A DNA stretch of 64,000 nucleotides from RU20A sp042610495 (lineage in GTDB: Bacteria > Pseudomonadota > Alphaproteobacteria > Rhizobiales > Rhizobiaceae): the NCBI RefSeq assembly GCF_042610495.1, contig NZ_JBHGAP010000001.1, positions 186,001 through 250,000 on the forward strand. Reading direction: 5' to 3'. Below the pieces are notes generated by a model. It saw only the letters and a list, made by a program, of their open reading frames with translations. It made no database searches and was not told where the DNA came from. The translations under genes were made by a program, and so were the position numbers. Positions 53,889 through 62,579 of this stretch are shown piece by piece; position 1 is the first letter of the stretch, and every line of letters starts with the position of its first letter.

Positions 53889-56072
53889 ATGTCTGGCGCG
53901 CAAAGCGATCATCAGGACGTCGACATCGACCTTCTCGGCCTTTTCCGGGCCGTCTGGGCGCGCCGTCGTCGTGTGCTTCTCGCGACCGTTGCCGTCACCG
54001 GCCTTGCCTTCATCGGCACCAGCCTGATGGCGCCCGACTATCGCTCCGAAACCCGCCTGTTGATCGAATCCCGCGAGCCCGCCTTCTCCAGCGGCAGCCA
54101 GCAGGCGCAGCAAGGCGCACAGCCCGCCTTTGACGATCAGGCGATTGCCAGCCAGGTGCAGATTCTGCAGTCGGTCGATCTCATCAAGCAGGTCGCCCGC
54201 AACATGAAGCTTTATGAGCTGGAGGAGTTCGATCCGACCGCCAATCCCTCGGCGATCTCGGACATCCTCGTGATGCTGGGTCTGAAGAGCAATCCGCTCG
54301 ATGAAGCACCCGAAGAGCGGGTGCTGAAGGAGTTTACCGAGAAACTTCAGGTCTATCAGGTCGAAAAGTCGCGCGTCGTCGCGATCCAGTTTACCTCCAA
54401 GGATCCGAAACTCGCCGCCGCCATCCCCAATGAGATGGCCAAGGTCTATCTCGACCTCCAGAGCGGCGCCAAGCTCGATACGAATTCGGAGGCAACCCGC
54501 TGGCTGGAGCCAGAAATCGCCAATCTGCGCGAAAAAGTGCGCGATGCCGAAGCCAAGGTCGCGGCCTATCGCTCATCGTCCGATCTTCTGCCGACCGGGC
54601 AGACCGGCAATTTCGCGTCCCAGCAGCTGAACGATATCTCGTTGGAACTCGCCCGCCTGCGCGGCGAGAAGGCCAATGCCATGGCGCGCGCCGAAGGCGT
54701 GCGTTCGGCACTCGCGGCCGGCCGTGCTCCCGACACGCTGGCCGATGTCGTCGGCTCGCAACTTATCCAGAGGCTCAAGGAAACGGAGACGACCCTTCAG
54801 GGCCAGATCGCCGACCTCTCCACCTCGCTCCTGGATGGGCATCCGCGCCTGAAAGGGCTGAAGTCGCAGTTGCGCGATGTGCGACAGCAGATCGAGCAGG
54901 AGAGCCGCAAGATCCTTGCGAGCCTCCAGAACGAGGCGAAGACGGCGGAACTGCGCGAGCAGGAACTTGTCAAGCAACTGAACACGCTGAAGGCCGCCTC
55001 TGCCCAGGCCGGCGAGGCCGAAGTGGGTCTGAACGCGCTGGAGCGCGAGGCCACAGCCCAGCGCCAGCTTCTCGAAACCTATCTTGCGCGCTACCGCGAG
55101 GCGACGTCCCGCACGGCCGAGGCAGCGACGCCGGCCGATGCGCGCATGGTGTCGCGCGCCGTGGTGCCGACCGAAGTGCATTTCCCGAAGGTTCTGCCGA
55201 TCACCATCGTTGCCGGCCTCGCAACCTTCCTGGCCTACAGCGTGGCGATCATGCTGGCCGAACTCTTCAGCGGCCGCGCGCTGCGCCCCGTGGGCGCGGG
55301 TAGCCAGCGCCAGGAGCCGGCACGCGAGGATCGGCCCGTCCCTGCCACGCCGCCCGCCCGCGACCGCGAGCAGGACACGGCCATGAAGCCGGCCCCGGCT
55401 GCACGGTCGCTTCTTTCGGCTGCAGGCGAAGACGATCGTCCCGCAGCCCGGACGGAGCAGGCTGTGGTGGATGATACGGCCGACTACACGATCGAATCGG
55501 TTGCCGACCATCTGCTCGACAGCGGCGCGCCGCTGGCGCTCGTGGTCTCGCCCGGTGGCGACGCCGGCTCGACAGCGACGGTTCTCCTGGCGCGCACTTT
55601 GGCCGAAGGCGGTCGCCGCATCGTGCTGATCGACCTGACCGGCTCGGCCTGCCCGACGCGGCTCATGGCGCCCGCGGCCGATCTGCCGGGTATTACCGAT
55701 CTCCTGACGGGGAATGCAGCCTTCTCCGACACGATCCATGCCGATCGCCTGTCGGAAGCCGACATCATTCCGCAGGGAACAGCCGATGCCGCACGCGCCA
55801 TGCGCGGTGTGGACCGGCTGCGTATGATCCTGCAGGCGCTCTGGGATGCCTATGATGTCGTGCTGGTCGAGTGCGGGCCGGCCGATGCCCGCGCGCTCTC
55901 GCGCATCGCGCCGTCGCTCGACACCGACATCATCATCTCGGCCGGTGATATGACGAGCGACACGATTGTCGCGGCCGTCGTTGCGCTGGCGGAAGCCGGG
56001 CACACCGAAATCGCCCTGATGAGCGGCAGCAGCACACGCCGATCCGGGCCGGCGCGGCGTCGCGCGGCCTGA
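53889..56072 (+). CDS. Wzc/ExoP-like polysaccharide co-polymerase with degenerate kinase domain
   Basis: The 727-residue protein has the co-polymerase layout: a first transmembrane helix at about 28-47, a periplasmic Wzz domain and long coiled coil (about 50-430), a second helix at about 436-460, and a cytoplasmic MinD-like domain (about 540-715). In place of the kinase Walker A lysine the loop reads GGDAGST (556-562). Walker A' is VLIDLTG with a single Asp, and Walker B is VVLVECGP. The tyrosine cluster that BY-kinases carry at the C terminus is missing; the tail is basic (ARRRAA). It probably controls chain length and export without tyrosine autophosphorylation. Confidence 0.88.
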   Translation: MSGAQSDHQDVDIDLLGLFRAVWARRRRVLLATVAVTGLAFIGTSLMAPDYRSETRLLIESREPAFSSGSQQAQQGAQPAFDDQAIASQVQILQSVDLIKQVARNMKLYELEEFDPTANPSAISDILVMLGLKSNPLDEAPEERVLKEFTEKLQVYQVEKSRVVAIQFTSKDPKLAAAIPNEMAKVYLDLQSGAKLDTNSEATRWLEPEIANLREKVRDAEAKVAAYRSSSDLLPTGQTGNFASQQLNDISLELARLRGEKANAMARAEGVRSALAAGRAPDTLADVVGSQLIQRLKETETTLQGQIADLSTSLLDGHPRLKGLKSQLRDVRQQIEQESRKILASLQNEAKTAELREQELVKQLNTLKAASAQAGEAEVGLNALEREATAQRQLLETYLARYREATSRTAEAATPADARMVSRAVVPTEVHFPKVLPITIVAGLATFLAYSVAIMLAELFSGRALRPVGAGSQRQEPAREDRPVPATPPARDREQDTAMKPAPAARSLLSAAGEDDRPAARTEQAVVDDTADYTIESVADHLLDSGAPLALVVSPGGDAGSTATVLLARTLAEGGRRIVLIDLTGSACPTRLMAPAADLPGITDLLTGNAAFSDTIHADRLSEADIIPQGTADAARAMRGVDRLRMILQALWDAYDVVLVECGPADARALSRIAPSLDTDIIISAGDMTSDTIVAAVVALAEAGHTEIALMSGSSTRRSGPARRRAA

Positions 56073-56084
56073 GCCGGTTGTCGC

Positions 56085-57341
56085 TCAATCCTCTGACGTG
56101 GCCGGGTCCGTTTCCTGCCGGCGGCTGCGAAGCCGCTGGACCCTGTCATAGAGCCCGCGATTGCGCTTGATGGCCGTCTTGGCGGCCACCGTCAGCCGGT
56201 GGAGCGAGGCGGCCAACTGGCCGGAAAGCGTCAGCGGCAGCACGATGTCGTAATGCGGTGTCGTGACCGTGCACCAGGAACGCTTGTACTGCTGGTCGCC
56301 GATGCCGAAGTCGAAAAGCTGGACGCCCTCGCCACAGAGCTGGCGGATCATCAGATAGAAGAGCAGTTCGCCCGGGCTCGCATCGGCAGCCATGGTCTCG
56401 TCGATCGAGCCGAACTGGCAAATGACGTGATCGCCTTTGCGCGACAGACCGGCGATCGCCACGACGCGGCCCTCCTGATCGCCCTTCAGGCGGATGGCGT
56501 GCAGGACGAGCGGATAATCGCTGTTACGGCCGGGGCGCTGCACCAGATCGTGAAAGAACCGGCGGGTCGGCTCGTCCTGAAAGACGTTGGGCAGGCCGAG
56601 CGCCTTGAAGCGGATTGCCTTCTGCTCGAAGAACAGGTCGAGAAGCGCGCGCTTCTCTTCCGGTGTCCGGGCGACCATGTGCTCGTAGCCGCCAAGCGCC
56701 TGGAGCCGCTTCTCCGAGACCCGGAACTTCTTGCGCCGCCGCTTGGCGTTGATTTGCGACAGCGTGGCCTCGAAGTCTGGAAAGAGGGGTAGCTGGTAGG
56801 CGGCGTTCTGGTTCAGCAGAGCCGGAAGACCGGCCAGCGGATGTGGCGTGCCCCGCCAGTCGAAGGCGATCTTTTCAAGCGCGACGAGATCGGCGAGGCG
56901 ATGCAGCTTCTTCAGCGCTTCCGCCAGCACCTGCGCCGCGATCGGCGGGCAGTCGGCGGCAAAGAGGCCTGTGTTGAGATTGTTGTGCGGCGATCCGATA
57001 AAGCGCGCAATGCGGAACGGGCCGAGACGAACGATCTCGAGGGGCAGCAGGAAGAGGGGGCGCCGCCCCATGCGTCCGCGAATGACCGCCACCTTGCTAC
57101 CATGCGCTGCCGCCCAGGCCGCGCACCAGTCATAGCTCTGGTGCAACGAGAGATCGTCGCGCTGCTCCATCTGGCGCCATTCTGCCTCGAGCGTGTCGAG
57201 CGCCACGTGCACGGTGATGGTGAGCACGGCATCCTCGTCCGAAGTCTGGCCGGAGGAGGGCGAGACGGAGCGGACACGGCGCGCTGACGGCGCTGACTGA
57301 TGAAGGAGCGTGCCGGAAGGCTCCGGACGAAGCGTGAGCAT
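56085..57341 (-). CDS. CelD/BcsL family GNAT acyltransferase
   Basis: The protein has a duplicated GNAT fold typical of the CelD/BcsL (Acetyltransf_6) group found in polysaccharide loci. Recognisable segments include LHQSYDWCAAWAAAHG near residue 60 and PGELLFYLMIRQLCGEGVQLFDFGIGDQQYKRSWC in the C-terminal half, written here only in part as the family's signature ends in KRSW. It probably acylates a sugar or lipid intermediate. Using the ATG at 57341 gives 418 residues; a longer frame to 57449 adds a cysteine/arginine-rich stretch that looks unreal. It converges with the co-polymerase gene, stops 12 bases apart. Confidence 0.85.
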   Translation of the reverse strand: MLTLRPEPSGTLLHQSAPSARRVRSVSPSSGQTSDEDAVLTITVHVALDTLEAEWRQMEQRDDLSLHQSYDWCAAWAAAHGSKVAVIRGRMGRRPLFLLPLEIVRLGPFRIARFIGSPHNNLNTGLFAADCPPIAAQVLAEALKKLHRLADLVALEKIAFDWRGTPHPLAGLPALLNQNAAYQLPLFPDFEATLSQINAKRRRKKFRVSEKRLQALGGYEHMVARTPEEKRALLDLFFEQKAIRFKALGLPNVFQDEPTRRFFHDLVQRPGRNSDYPLVLHAIRLKGDQEGRVVAIAGLSRKGDHVICQFGSIDETMAADASPGELLFYLMIRQLCGEGVQLFDFGIGDQQYKRSWCTVTTPHYDIVLPLTLSGQLAASLHRLTVAAKTAIKRNRGLYDRVQRLRSRRQETDPATSED

Positions 57342-57515
57342 CTGCAAGACCCTGTCCAATATTTTCTTATGGACGCAGCATGCACATCTTCTCCGACGAA
57401 ACCGTTTCCGCACCGGCGGTCCACGGTGTCGCGCAGCCCTTTCCGTCAAATTCGGTTAGCGCGGCCTTAAAGCGGTTCGGATCGATACGGATGCTGCGAT
57501 CGCCGCTGTTCCGGC

Positions 57516-58256
57516 TCAGGCGAGCCGGCCCGCCGCCAGCGCCTCCGCCCATTCCGGATCGCCGCGGCGTTCGGTAAGGCGTGCTTGCGCGAGGTGGTCG
57601 TAGGGCACCAGCCGGAAGGTCACGTCAAGCCCCGCATCGCCGTGGGTGATGACAGCATAGCGCGCCTCCGGACTGCCGGTCTCGACGATATGGGACACGG
57701 GCTCGTCATCGCGATAGGCCTGGCAGCCGACGCTGCCAGGGTTCAGCACCTTGCGCCCATCGGCAAGGGTGACGAGACCTGGAATATGGGTATGCCCGCA
57801 GAGAAGAAGATTGGCCGTGGCACCCGTGGCCAGCGCCTCGACATGCGCCTGCGCGGCAAGACGCATGGATCCGTCATCCGCCGGCTGGTGAAGCCAGTAG
57901 GTGGTGTCGTCGCGCGGATTGGCGTGGCAGAGCAGAAGGCCGGGCGGAAGGGTCAGCGTCGCCGGCAGCGCGGCCAGCCAGTTCAGGTGATGCGCCTGAA
58001 GCTCGGCATGGGCCGGCCTGTCCCAGGCACCCATGCTGTCCGGATGCTTCTCGACCAGCCAGCGATCGTGATTGCCGCGCACGGTCGGAATGTTTCGCGC
58101 CATCAGGATGTCGGCCGTGCGGGCGGCATTCAGGATGCCGCTAACCGTATCGCCGAGATTGACGATCTCGCGAATGCCGAGCCGCTCGATATCCGCCAGC
58201 ACCGCTTCCAGCGCGAGATCATTGCCATGGACATCGGCGATGACGGCAAGGCGCAT
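57516..58256 (-). CDS. Metallophosphoesterase (YfcE/MJ0936-type)
   Basis: The 246-residue protein is a calcineurin-like phosphoesterase. The metal-binding motifs are DVHGN (8-12), GDTVSG near residue 39, and GNHDRW near 62; later LLCHANPRDD and LLCGHTHIPG supply the last histidines. The family hydrolyses small phosphodiesters, often with unknown natural substrates. It begins 3 bases after the DUF2842 stop, suggesting coupling. The C-terminal 40 residues are variable. Confidence 0.9.
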   Translation of the reverse strand: MRLAVIADVHGNDLALEAVLADIERLGIREIVNLGDTVSGILNAARTADILMARNIPTVRGNHDRWLVEKHPDSMGAWDRPAHAELQAHHLNWLAALPATLTLPPGLLLCHANPRDDTTYWLHQPADDGSMRLAAQAHVEALATGATANLLLCGHTHIPGLVTLADGRKVLNPGSVGCQAYRDDEPVSHIVETGSPEARYAVITHGDAGLDVTFRLVPYDHLAQARLTERRGDPEWAEALAAGRLA

Positions 58257-58259
58257 CGC

Positions 58260-58478
58260 TCAACCCTTTTTCGGCGGCAGCGGTCCCGCCATCCACTTGA
58301 TGATCAGCATGGCCGGCAGGATCCAGAACAGGCCCGAAATCAGGAAGTAGAGGAGATGCACCCACCAGGGCGATTCCGCCAGCCGCGCGGCGGCGATGGT
58401 GGTGGCCAGAAGGGCATAGACGAGCACGAGGATGATGATCAGGATCGTGCCGATGAACTTGCGAAGGCGCGGGGGCAT
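58260..58478 (-). CDS. DUF2842 small membrane protein
   Basis: Starting at the ATG at 58478, preceded on the minus strand by AGAGG, the protein has 72 residues and two transmembrane segments (about 8-30 and 42-63), with the WWVHLLYFLISGLFWILPAM region typical of DUF2842. It ends in a basic PLPPKKG tail. A longer frame to 58796 reaches far into ctaA and is not credible. Its function is unknown. It is common near heme A synthase or cytochrome oxidase assembly genes in Rhizobiales. Confidence 0.85.
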   Translation of the reverse strand: MPPRLRKFIGTILIIILVLVYALLATTIAAARLAESPWWVHLLYFLISGLFWILPAMLIIKWMAGPLPPKKG

Positions 58479-58735
58479 GAAACCTCTGTCGCAGCGTTGG
58501 GTGAGTGTCGGCCACCGTTGGGCCTGCTGGCGGCCATGGCCGCGACCGCATGCCGCAAAGCCGTGGGACTTGTCTTGCACGCGATGGTCAGGCAAATCAA
58601 CGGCCAATGAGACGGACCGGACCTGCGCCCGGTGTCGGCGCCCGGTCACGGCGCGCCCGCTCCATGGCATTGAGCAGGCGATGTGACCATCGCCGTTGAC
58701 CGGAACCGCCCGAGGAGCCCGAGAGGAGCCGAGAC

Positions 58736-59848
58736 ATGTCCAGCGCACCCCTGACCGCCACGACCGCGCCCCCGTCCGCCAGGGCGACGGATGCAAGCCG
58801 CATCGACGCCAATCGCCGTCTGGTCCGCGGCTGGCTCGCCATCGTGCTCTTCACGCTGTTTTCGCTGGTTCTCGTCGGCGGTGCAACGCGGCTCACCGAA
58901 TCGGGCCTCTCCATCACCGAATGGAAGCCGATCCACGGCGCGCTGCCGCCGCTGAGCGTCGCGGAATGGGAAGAGGAATTCGCCCTCTACAAGCAGATCC
59001 CGCAGTACCAGCAGCTCAACAAGGGCATGTCGCTGGACGAGTTCAAGACGATCTTCTGGTGGGAATGGGGGCACCGGCTGCTCGCCCGCTCCATCGGCGT
59101 GATCTTCGCCCTGCCGCTTCTGTTCTTCTGGGTGACGGGCCGTATCGAGAGGCGCATCCGCCTGCCGCTCGTCGGCCTGCTCGCGCTCGGCGGCTTCCAG
59201 GGCTTCATCGGCTGGTGGATGGTGTCATCCGGTCTCGCCGACCGCGTTTCCGTCAGCCAGTATCGTCTCGCCGTGCACCTGACGATCGCCTGTTCCATCT
59301 TCGCCGCCACCGTCTGGATCATGCGGGGCCTGACCCCACAGGCCGTCGATGCGGCGGCAAGCCCGGCCCGCCACCGCATGGCAGCCGTCATCGGCTGTTT
59401 CGCGCTGTTCCAGATCTATCTCGGTGCCCTCGTTGCGGGGCTGGACGCGGGCCTCACCTACAACACCTGGCCGCTGATGGACGGCGCCATCATTCCGGGC
59501 GATCTCTTCATCCAGCAGCCCTGGTGGATCAACCTGTTCGAGAATGTGAAGACGGTGCAGTTCGTCCACCGTCTCGGCGGCTACACGCTGTTTGCGCTGG
59601 CGCTCATCCACATGATCGCCGCGCTGCGCACCGCGCCCGGCAGCGTCCACACCCGCCGCGCCGTCATCCTCTTCTGTCTCGTGACCCTGCAGGCCGCACT
59701 CGGCATCACGACGCTGCTGCTCGAAGTGCCGATCGGCTGGGCGCTCGCCCATCAGGGCGGCGCGCTGGTCGTGCTCGGCTTTGCCGTCGCCCACTGGCGC
59801 GGTTTCGTCGGGGAATATGCGCGGCCGGGCGCGATGACGGCCGGCTGA
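58736..59848 (+). CDS. ctaA: Heme A synthase (COX15/CtaA family)
   Basis: CtaA oxidises heme O to heme A for aa3-type cytochrome oxidase. The 370-residue protein has eight predicted transmembrane helices. Conserved motifs are VGGATRLTESGLSITEWKP with the family Glu/Asp region (about 47-65), WEWGHRLLARSIG near 104, and a second-half FVHRLGGYTLFAL and LAHQGGALVVL, which supply heme-binding histidines. The ATG is preceded by GAGAGGAG. Its length fits the alphaproteobacterial/mitochondrial COX15 type (type 2, without the extracellular cysteine pair). Confidence 0.94.
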   Translation: MSSAPLTATTAPPSARATDASRIDANRRLVRGWLAIVLFTLFSLVLVGGATRLTESGLSITEWKPIHGALPPLSVAEWEEEFALYKQIPQYQQLNKGMSLDEFKTIFWWEWGHRLLARSIGVIFALPLLFFWVTGRIERRIRLPLVGLLALGGFQGFIGWWMVSSGLADRVSVSQYRLAVHLTIACSIFAATVWIMRGLTPQAVDAAASPARHRMAAVIGCFALFQIYLGALVAGLDAGLTYNTWPLMDGAIIPGDLFIQQPWWINLFENVKTVQFVHRLGGYTLFALALIHMIAALRTAPGSVHTRRAVILFCLVTLQAALGITTLLLEVPIGWALAHQGGALVVLGFAVAHWRGFVGEYARPGAMTAG

Positions 59849-59872
59849 TCCGGCCGCTACGTTCAGGCAAGC

Positions 59873-60262
59873 CTATTCCGGCTGGTGGCAGACGGCCTCG
59901 ATATTGTGGCCGTCAGGATCCAGCACGAAGGCGCCGTAATAGTTCGGATGATAGTGGGGCCTGATGCCCGGCGCGCCATTGTCGCGGGCCCCGGCCGCCA
60001 TCGCTTCCGCGTAGAAGGCATCCACCGCCGCGCGGCTGGCGGCGGTGAAGGCAACATGCAGGCGGCCGGACAGTGCGCCGCCCGTGCCGATCCAGAAGGA
60101 CGGCTTGCCCTTCACGCCATAGCCGGCCCCCTCATAGGTGCCGCCCGTCTCTTCGGCCGAGACGGCCATCACGCAGGCCGCGCCAAGCGTCGGCATGACG
60201 CGATCGTAGAAGGCGCGCGACACCGCAAGGTCGGCGACGGAAAGGCCCATATGGTCGATCAT
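59873..60262 (-). CDS. VOC family (glyoxalase-like) protein
   Basis: The 129-residue protein has the paired beta-alpha-beta-beta-beta units of the vicinal oxygen chelate superfamily. It starts MIDHMGLSVADLAVSRAFYD, with a metal-binding His at residue 4, and has HVAFTAASRAAVDAFY in the middle and YGAFVLDPDGHNIEAVCH at the C terminus, with Glu126-type metal ligand. Substrate unknown; relatives include glyoxalases and antibiotic-binding proteins. It ends just after ctaA on the opposite strand and lies 31 bases downstream of argC, in the same direction. Confidence 0.88.
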   Translation of the reverse strand: MIDHMGLSVADLAVSRAFYDRVMPTLGAACVMAVSAEETGGTYEGAGYGVKGKPSFWIGTGGALSGRLHVAFTAASRAAVDAFYAEAMAAGARDNGAPGIRPHYHPNYYGAFVLDPDGHNIEAVCHQPE

Positions 60263-60293
60263 GGTTGTGCTCCGTCGCCGTTGATCGCTGCGC

Positions 60294-61223
60294 TCAGCCC
60301 TTCAGCATCATGTCCATATTCTGCACGGCCGCACCCGAGGCACCCTTGCCGAGATTGTCGAGCAGGGCCACGAGGTTGACGTGGTCCTGACCCGGCGTGC
60401 CACAGACGAAGAGCTTCATGCGGTCGGTATTGGCAAGCTCCACCGCATCGATGCGGCCAAGACCCTTGCTCTCTTCGAGCGGTACGACCTCGACGATCGA
60501 CTGTCCGGCATAGTGGTCGGCGAGCGCCGCATGCAGGCCCTCCAGCGTTGCGTTCTGCATGTCGGAAAGGTAGACGGGCACCTGCACGATCATGCCCTGC
60601 GGGAAGCGGCCGACCGAGGGGGAAAAGAGGGGGGCGCGGGCCAGCAGGCCGTGCTTCTGCATCTCCGGCACGTGCTTGTGCTTCAACGTCAGACCGTAGA
60701 GGAAGTGGGGCGAGGAAATATGCTCGGCATGGCCGGCATCTTCCATCTGCGCGATCATCTGCTTGCCGCCGCCCGTATAGCCGGAGACGGCATTGACGGT
60801 CACAGGATAATCCTCGGGCAGGAAACCGGCCTGGCGCAGCGGACGGATGAGGCCGATGGCGCCGGTGGGATAGCAGCCGGGATTGGCGCAGTAGCGGGCC
60901 GAAGCGATCGTCTTCGCCTGCGCCTTGTCCATCTCCGCAAAGCCGTAGGCCCAGTCGGGATTAATGCGGTGCGCCGTCGAGGTGTCGATGATGCGCACCG
61001 TGTTGTTGCCGGAAAGCATGGCGACCGCTTCCTTGGCGGCATCATCGGGCAGGCAGAGAATGGCGATATCGGCGCTGTTCAGCAATTCCTCGCGAAGGAC
61101 AGCATTGCGGCGCTCGGCCTCGGGGATCGACAGAAGTTCCACATCGTCGCGGCCTGCCATGCGGGTGCGGATCTGCAGCCCCGTGGTGCCGTGCTCGCCA
61201 TCGATGAAGATCTTCGGTTTCAT
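60294..61223 (-). CDS. argC: N-acetyl-gamma-glutamyl-phosphate reductase (type 2)
   Basis: ArgC performs the NADPH-dependent third step of arginine synthesis. The 309-residue length and the sequence IFIDGEHGTTGLQIRTRM (5-22) at the NADP-binding site identify the shorter type 2 class. The catalytic cysteine is Cys117 in ANPGCYPTG. HISSPHFLYGLTLKHKHVPEM lies in the second domain. It follows rplM-rpsI in the same direction but is separated by a strong terminator, so it likely uses its own promoter in the 192-base gap. Confidence 0.95.
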   Translation of the reverse strand: MKPKIFIDGEHGTTGLQIRTRMAGRDDVELLSIPEAERRNAVLREELLNSADIAILCLPDDAAKEAVAMLSGNNTVRIIDTSTAHRINPDWAYGFAEMDKAQAKTIASARYCANPGCYPTGAIGLIRPLRQAGFLPEDYPVTVNAVSGYTGGGKQMIAQMEDAGHAEHISSPHFLYGLTLKHKHVPEMQKHGLLARAPLFSPSVGRFPQGMIVQVPVYLSDMQNATLEGLHAALADHYAGQSIVEVVPLEESKGLGRIDAVELANTDRMKLFVCGTPGQDHVNLVALLDNLGKGASGAAVQNMDMMLKG

Positions 61224-61361
61224 GCTGTTCGTCCTTTTCCGTCAGGGGCTTGCCGTCACTTACGGAATCAATGTGACAGGCGCTTGACTCAATCTCTGAA
61301 GAAGGTGTGCGAGCTATACAGCCCGGTCGCGGGAGCGGCAAGGCGCGCTCCCGAAACGAAA

Positions 61362-61385
61362 AAAGCGGAGCCGAGGCCCCGCTTT
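61362..61385 (-). terminator. Intrinsic terminator after rpsI
   Basis: On the minus strand AAAGCGG pairs with CCGCTTT and six T follow (the A-run at 61359-61364). It ends the rplM-rpsI transcript ahead of argC. Confidence 0.85.
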
Positions 61386-61415
61386 CCATTCGATCCGTGT
61401 CCGGTTCCGAAGCGA

Positions 61416-61886
61416 TTAACGCTTGGAGAACTGGAACGAACGGCGGGCCTTGGCCTTGCCGTACTTCTTGCGCTCGACGACGCGGCTGTCGCGGGTCAGG
61501 AAGCCACCCTTCTTCAGAACCGAGCGCAGGCCCGGCTCGAAGTAGGTGAGAGCCTTGGAGATGCCGTGACGAACGGCACCGGCCTGACCGGACAGACCAC
61601 CACCGGCAACGGTGGCGTCGATGTCGAACTGGCCAGCGCGGGCCGCGGCGACGATCGGCTGCTGCAGGATCATCTGCAGAACCGGACGGGCGAAGTAGGC
61701 TTCGTACGGCTTGCCGTTGATCGTGATCTTGCCGGAGCCGGCCTTGACCCAAACGCGGGCGACGGCGTCCTTACGCTTGCCGGTCGCGTAGGAGCGGCCC
61801 TGGGCGTCGACCTTGCGGACGTGAACGGGAGCGGCAGCTTCCGACGACGTCGTCGCGAGATCTTTCAGAGAAGAGAGGTCGGCCAT
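61416..61886 (-). CDS. rpsI: 30S ribosomal protein S9
   Basis: The 156-residue protein is S9 with an N-terminal extension of about 25 residues, normal in alphaproteobacteria. The core begins at YATGKRKDAVARVWVKAG. The universally conserved C-terminal KARRSFQFSKR tail reaches into the ribosomal P site. Its ATG overlaps the rplM stop by one base (TGATG). Confidence 0.98.
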   Translation of the reverse strand: MADLSSLKDLATTSSEAAAPVHVRKVDAQGRSYATGKRKDAVARVWVKAGSGKITINGKPYEAYFARPVLQMILQQPIVAAARAGQFDIDATVAGGGLSGQAGAVRHGISKALTYFEPGLRSVLKKGGFLTRDSRVVERKKYGKAKARRSFQFSKR

Positions 61887-62350
61887 CAGGCGCTCCTTGT
61901 ATTCTTGCTGTTCAGCTTGGCGACGTCGAGGGTGACGGGCTGCTGGGCTTCATGCGGGTGAGCGGCGCCGGCGTATACACGCAGGTTCTTCATCTGGCGA
62001 CGGCCGAGCGGGCCGCGCGGAACCATGCGCTCGACAGCCTTCTCGATGACGCGCTCCGGGAAGCGGCCTTCGATGATCTGGCGTGCGGTGCGCTCCTTGA
62101 TGCCGCCCGGGTAACCGGTGTGCCAGTAGTACTTCTTGTCGGAGTACTTCTTGCCGGTCAGGACGCACTTTTCAGCGTTGATGACGATGACGTTGTCGCC
62201 GTCGTCAACGTGGGGGGTGTAGGTCGGCTTGTGCTTGCCGCGCAGGTGGTTCGCGATGATCGTCGCGAGACGACCCACAACGAGGCCTTCGGCATCGATG
62301 AGGATCCACTTCTTCTCCACCTCGGCGGGCTTCTGAACGAAGGTTGCCAT
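61886..62350 (-). CDS. rplM: 50S ribosomal protein L13
   Basis: L13 is an early assembly protein of the large subunit. The 154-residue protein starts MATFVQKPAEVEKKWILIDAE and has the conserved GRLATIIANHLRGKHKPTYTPHVD and YPGGIKERTARQIIEGRFPERVI regions, written in part. It is the first gene of the rplM-rpsI operon; a clear sigma-70 promoter lies about 125 bases upstream, leaving a leader with hairpin-forming sequence. Confidence 0.98.
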   Translation of the reverse strand: MATFVQKPAEVEKKWILIDAEGLVVGRLATIIANHLRGKHKPTYTPHVDDGDNVIVINAEKCVLTGKKYSDKKYYWHTGYPGGIKERTARQIIEGRFPERVIEKAVERMVPRGPLGRRQMKNLRVYAGAAHPHEAQQPVTLDVAKLNSKNTRSA

Positions 62351-62474
62351 TGTCTTTTCTTTCCTTGGACCCCGGCGCCCGAGAGGGGCGGGGGCGTTTC
62401 TTGTTGCTTGGTTTCAGCAGGCCCGTGGGACGCCGAAAAACAATCGCAGGCACGAGGGCCTGCAATCCGGGCGG

Positions 62475-62504
62475 TCTATACGCGAGACCTTGGAAAGCGT
62501 CAAG
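62475..62504 (-). promoter_or_regulatory. Sigma-70 promoter of rplM-rpsI
   Basis: On the minus strand CTTGAC (62504-62499) and TATAGA (62480-62475) are separated by 18 bases. This fits the alphaproteobacterial CTTGAC-N17/18-TATA pattern. It gives a leader of about 115 bases before the rplM start, containing the inverted repeat GCAGGC/GCCTGC at about 62447-62464. Confidence 0.75.
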
Positions 62505-62579
62505 ATGACGGTTTCTTGCAATCTGGAAAATTGAATAGCAAAAACAATGCTTTGCTTGTGTGGTCTTTCAATACCACAC

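Noticed and set aside
47938..57341. Polysaccharide locus as recently acquired DNA
   Set aside because: Codon use and GC content look like the surrounding core genes; no mobile-element remnants.
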